DNA of 8,355 nt. Source: Gemmatimonadota bacterium (lineage in GTDB: Bacteria; Gemmatimonadota; Gemmatimonadetes; Gemmatimonadales; GWC2-71-9). Shown piece after piece: positions 5,381-8,355 of the stretch. How positions within the stretch are numbered: position 1 is the stretch's first letter; every line of letters starts with the position of its first letter. Where the stretch lies: assembly GCA_029862935.1 (NCBI GenBank), contig JAOTWK010000140.1, forward strand, positions 1 through 8,355. Reading direction: 5' to 3'. The translations under genes were made by a program, and so were the position numbers. The notes under the pieces were generated by a model. That model was given only the letters and a program-made list of their open reading frames with translations, was not told the DNA's origin and did no database searches.

Positions 5381-6049
5381 ATGGTCCAACACATTCATGT
5401 TGATCACGTCCGGGTTCTCATCATCGCAGCGGTGACATTGTTGGCCACGGTCAGCACCGGCATTGCACAGGAGCCCCATCTTCCTACTCCGACAGAGCAG
5501 CAGGGACACGACTGGCTCATTGTACCGGGCGAGAGGGCAGGGCCCGTGACGGCGACGAGCACGGAAGCCGAGCTGCTCGCGCACTTGGGGGAAGCGCAGT
5601 CAGAACCCACGGAGATCCACCGCGGCGAGGGATTCTTCACTGGTGGCGTGATCGGGTATCCAAGCGATCCCACCCGGCGATTCGAAGTCGCGTGGGCCGA
5701 TCCTACAGAGGGATTCCAGAGACAGGTGTACATCCGTGGCAGGTCGTCCGAGTGGCATACGGCGGAAGGGATCACGTTGGGCACAACACTCAAGGAACTC
5801 GAAGCGCTGAACGGCAAGCCGTTCCGTCTGATGGGGTTCGAGTGGGATTACTCAGGCGTGATCATGTCGTGGGAGGGCGGGAAGCTCGAGCATCTGGCGC
5901 CGGTTGGCCTCAGCCTCGAGCACATCTTCGAGGGAAACCCGGATCCGGTGTACTTCCAGGTCTCGGGTGATCGCGAGTTCTCCTCAGGCCACCCGGCGAT
6001 GCAGCGGCTGAACCCGACCGTGCGAGAGATCGTCGTCAGATTCGACTGA
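5381..6049 (+). CDS. Secreted or periplasmic protein of unknown function, 222 aa
   Basis: I do not recognise a named family. The N-terminus has a signal peptide with an unusually His-rich N-region, hydrophobic core at about 10-26 and a likely cut after TGIA (residue 29). There is no Cys, so it is not a lipoprotein. The mature protein seems to contain two copies of a short module: AGPVTATSTEAELLAHLGEAQ and, later, GITLGTTLKELEALNGKPF. Each is followed by a Gly-rich strand region; the second has a Trp-containing stretch, WDYSGVIMSW. This 'G-x-hydrophobic ... T-xx-EL-xx-L-x-G' pattern is common in small periplasmic proteins. Its last visible strand, VREIVVRFD, ends 19 bp before the convergent ATPase gene stops. 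It lies 123 bp after the radical SAM operon, across the heptamer repeat, so membership of that operon is uncertain. Confidence 0.8.
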   Translation: MVQHIHVDHVRVLIIAAVTLLATVSTGIAQEPHLPTPTEQQGHDWLIVPGERAGPVTATSTEAELLAHLGEAQSEPTEIHRGEGFFTGGVIGYPSDPTRRFEVAWADPTEGFQRQVYIRGRSSEWHTAEGITLGTTLKELEALNGKPFRLMGFEWDYSGVIMSWEGGKLEHLAPVGLSLEHIFEGNPDPVYFQVSGDREFSSGHPAMQRLNPTVREIVVRFD

Positions 6050-6068
6050 CCGACGTTGCGCGGCGGGC

Positions 6069-8355
6069 CTACGCGATCACGTTCCGATCCTTCAGGTGCT
6101 CCAAGATCGGGTGCAGGATGAGTCTCCGCAGGCGATAGCGCCGGCCGGGCGTGACGGGCTGGCGAGCACTCGTGTTGATGGGCTGGTTGTCCGATGGTAC
6201 GGGCTCGATCAGCCTGAGCGTGAGAAGCGATTCCAGTAACACCGTGCTCTGCTCGGTCGTCATCCGGAAGATCGTGGCGTGTTCCTCCGGCGTCAGCGAA
6301 TTGTGGACGACGAACGCCTTCAGCGTGAACGTCCGCTGTAAATCGAAGTCCCTGAGAAAGCGGAAGCTCAGCGGCTTGACCGGTGCGATCGTGAGCGTGT
6401 CAACGTTCGCCGTGAAATCGACCGACCGCAGCCAGTAGAAGAGCGCCAACATGACGTCTTCCCCGCTGTGCCGGTGGAGGCTGTCGAAGTACCACTCCCG
6501 AAGAATCGCCTGCTTCTTCGAAGGGGACCGAGCGCGTCGGAGCTTGTGCCGCATCATGGGCGTGAGGCCAGACGGGGGTGCAAACGTCATCGGCAGGCCG
6601 GTGCGTCCATGGCGGTTGCCGACGATGTCCTGAAGAGTGTCGCGTCCCAGGCGATCCAAGGGATGCACGGTCACGAGTTGCACAGATGCCGGTGCCGTCT
6701 TGGTGAGGTAATGCCATGCCTGACGGCCGATCGTCGTGATCCAGTAGATCGTCGAGTCCGTGCGCGAAAAGAAGATGAGAAGGCGTTGCAGGAGCTCTGT
6801 ACCCCGATGGCCTTGGAGCATCAGGAGCTCCAAATTGTCGATCGCGCACACGGTCGGTGAGTCCGACCGATCGGCTTGGACGAGGTACGTCTCCAAGGAC
6901 TCGATTGAGTTCCGCGGCTCGCCTTCAATCCCGAGCGTATCTGCCAACAGCGCTGCGAGAGTGGCCTCCTCGGTGATGCGGTCGTCGAGTACGACCTTGG
7001 TCAGGCGGCAGTCGTCGAACACCTTGCGCTCGAGCACGTTCGAGAAACTGGTCCGTCCGCTTCCCAGCGGAGCCGTCAGGATCATGACGCCCGGGCCGTC
7101 ATCCTCACGCCACGCCTTATGGTGATTGCGGACGAACACGAGGTCGCGCGCGCGCCCCTCGAGCAACGACGGGTCGGTCACTGGCGCAAAAGAAAAGAGC
7201 TTGCGATAGACGAGCGGACGGTTCTGCAGAAGCTCGTCAACGCCGACAATGGCATCGAGCGCGTGGAACACGTCGGCGTCCTCGACGGCAGCAACTCCGA
7301 CGGCAGTCTGTCCGCGGCGGACGAGCCCTAACAGCAGCCGTTGTCCCCGACTGGCCAGTGCCACGAGACGGGCTGCGGCTCGGCTGGCCCAGGTGCCGGC
7401 ACGCCGCCGCCCGCGCTCCAAGTCGCGTGCGACACGGGTCTGGACGCGCACCCAGAGCCCCTGAATTGACTGCTCGGCACGAATGCGCCGCAGGAGGTCT
7501 TCCCAGTCCTCACGGATGGCGCCGAACGCGCCGGTGGCGAGATCGCCCCACGGCTCGGCGAGGGATGTCGTGAGCTCGTCGAGCGTGTCAGCGGACCTGC
7601 GGACGCCGTCAGGCGCCAGCTCGAGGGCGGTGGCAACGGCCGTGCGGGCCTTGTCGCTGTCGGGTTTCGATGCGCCCACGGTCTCGAGCTCGTCCGCGGC
7701 GGAAGTCAGGTTGTACTCGATGATCTCGCGGACTCGCTCCGCCTCACTCCACACTTGACCGATACGGACCTGCAAAGGCTCCGCTCGCTTCTGGAGCTGC
7801 TCCGGCCATGGCGGGGCAAGTGCCTCTTCCGCGATCTCTCTCAGGTCAATTGCAAAGACATCGGCGCGAGGGTCGACCGCTTTTTCTGGGCCGGCTTTCC
7901 AAAGGTGCACGGAAACGCGGTCGGGCAACCCGGCCATGAGCTCGACGAGTTCGTCCCACTCGGCCTGGCCGGGGGCATTCAACACGTCGCGTGGCACGAC
8001 GGCCCCGGGGAGCTTCTTCAAGGCCTCGTCTACCTTCTTGATTGCCTTACCCTGAATATCCCTGAGTCGAGCTGCCGTGTCCGCGAGGCGATCAGGTGAG
8101 GCATCACGACAGACCTGCTCGGTGTCGTCGCCCATCCGACGGAGGTGCCGTGCGAGGGAGTCGAAAGAATCGGTAACCGGTTTGATCGTCGCACTTCCGA
8201 TTCGATCGAGTGCCTTCTCCTCGAGACCCAGCAGGCGCTCTCTGAGTTCAATGAGTTGCAGCGTGAGTGCGAACCGATCTTGCAGCTCCCTGTGCCATAT
8301 CGCCCACTCGGCGGCCCGAGCGCGGAGCTTCGCTGCTGGCGAGCGGTGGGATGGG
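6069..8355 (-). CDS. Large P-loop (AAA/STAND-like) ATPase with C-terminal winged helix, 5' end outside window
   Basis: The stop is TAG at 6071-6069. An ATG at 8135 would give 688 aa, but the frame continues without a stop for 73 more codons to the right edge and encodes plausible helical protein (RFALTLQLIELRERLLGLEE), so the true start is probably outside; 761 residues are visible. Counting from Met8135, residues 1-285 are mostly charged helices, probably coiled coil. Walker A is APLGSGRTS (355-363), with Ala for the first Gly and Arg361 for the usual Lys. Walker B is TVCAIDN, Asp433, with Asn where AAA+ proteins have Glu. A sensor-like IYWITTIGRQAWHYL follows (463-477), then VGNRHGRTG (505-513). 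A winged helix spans about 606-646 (SLTPEEHATIF, LLESLLTLRLIEPV). No membrane helix is evident. A regulatory or scaffold ATPase is more likely than a motor; partners are unknown. Confidence 0.82.
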   Translation of the reverse strand, partial: PSHRSPAAKLRARAAEWAIWHRELQDRFALTLQLIELRERLLGLEEKALDRIGSATIKPVTDSFDSLARHLRRMGDDTEQVCRDASPDRLADTAARLRDIQGKAIKKVDEALKKLPGAVVPRDVLNAPGQAEWDELVELMAGLPDRVSVHLWKAGPEKAVDPRADVFAIDLREIAEEALAPPWPEQLQKRAEPLQVRIGQVWSEAERVREIIEYNLTSAADELETVGASKPDSDKARTAVATALELAPDGVRRSADTLDELTTSLAEPWGDLATGAFGAIREDWEDLLRRIRAEQSIQGLWVRVQTRVARDLERGRRRAGTWASRAAARLVALASRGQRLLLGLVRRGQTAVGVAAVEDADVFHALDAIVGVDELLQNRPLVYRKLFSFAPVTDPSLLEGRARDLVFVRNHHKAWREDDGPGVMILTAPLGSGRTSFSNVLERKVFDDCRLTKVVLDDRITEEATLAALLADTLGIEGEPRNSIESLETYLVQADRSDSPTVCAIDNLELLMLQGHRGTELLQRLLIFFSRTDSTIYWITTIGRQAWHYLTKTAPASVQLVTVHPLDRLGRDTLQDIVGNRHGRTGLPMTFAPPSGLTPMMRHKLRRARSPSKKQAILREWYFDSLHRHSGEDVMLALFYWLRSVDFTANVDTLTIAPVKPLSFRFLRDFDLQRTFTLKAFVVHNSLTPEEHATIFRMTTEQSTVLLESLLTLRLIEPVPSDNQPINTSARQPVTPGRRYRLRRLILHPILEHLKDRNVIA

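Noticed and set aside
6050..6068. Bidirectional terminator between the convergent genes
   Set aside because: The 19-bp gap has no clear inverted repeat or T-run. Any terminator would have to lie inside the coding sequence, and I could not identify one.
6400..6849. 149-aa minus-strand frame within the ATPase gene
   Set aside because: It overlaps the ATPase in another frame on the same strand; the ATPase frame has Walker motifs and continues across it. It is a shadow.

Overview
This 8.4-kb window is GC-rich bacterial DNA with short intergenic gaps, weak Shine-Dalgarno sites and coupled overlapping genes. The signal peptides, lipobox and gene style point to a didermic, high-GC bacterium. The heptamer repeat and overall style would suit an Acidobacteriota- or Gemmatimonadota-like genome, but nothing here fixes the taxon.

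Layout, left to right. (1) Minus strand, 1-1253: the N-terminal 210 residues of a DinB-type Y-family DNA polymerase, cut by the left edge, preceded 46 bp upstream by a small predicted lipoprotein. (2) 1254-1392: a divergent promoter region with candidate promoters on both strands and a perfect 17-bp inverted repeat. (3) Plus strand, 1393-5257: three overlapping genes forming one translationally coupled unit. They encode a DUF2207-like membrane-anchored protein whose C-terminus is a Cys-His-Ser-Ala tetrapeptide repeat, a PqqD-like/radical SAM/SPASM enzyme, and a four-helix membrane protein of unknown family. (4) 5258-5380: fifteen consecutive heptamers of consensus NNNTCAG. (5) Plus strand, 5381-6049: a secreted or periplasmic protein of unknown function. 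(6) Minus strand, 6069-8355: a large P-loop ATPase with a C-terminal winged helix, open at the right edge, so its start lies outside the window.

The most interesting part is the central unit. Radical SAM/SPASM enzymes with an N-terminal PqqD-like recognition domain normally modify ribosomally made peptides. Here the apparent substrate is not a small peptide: it is the repeat tail of a membrane protein, with eight cysteines exactly four residues apart. Predicted topology (signal peptide out, one membrane helix, C-terminus in) puts that tail in the cytosol, where the enzyme would be. The Cys-every-fourth-residue pattern resembles the ACGX-repeat peptide/radical SAM pairing described in TIGRFAMs, but the repeat differs (ACHS) and the carrier is much larger. 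The third gene may process, transport or house the modified product; its role is unknown. I know of no characterised example of this arrangement, though I could not search.
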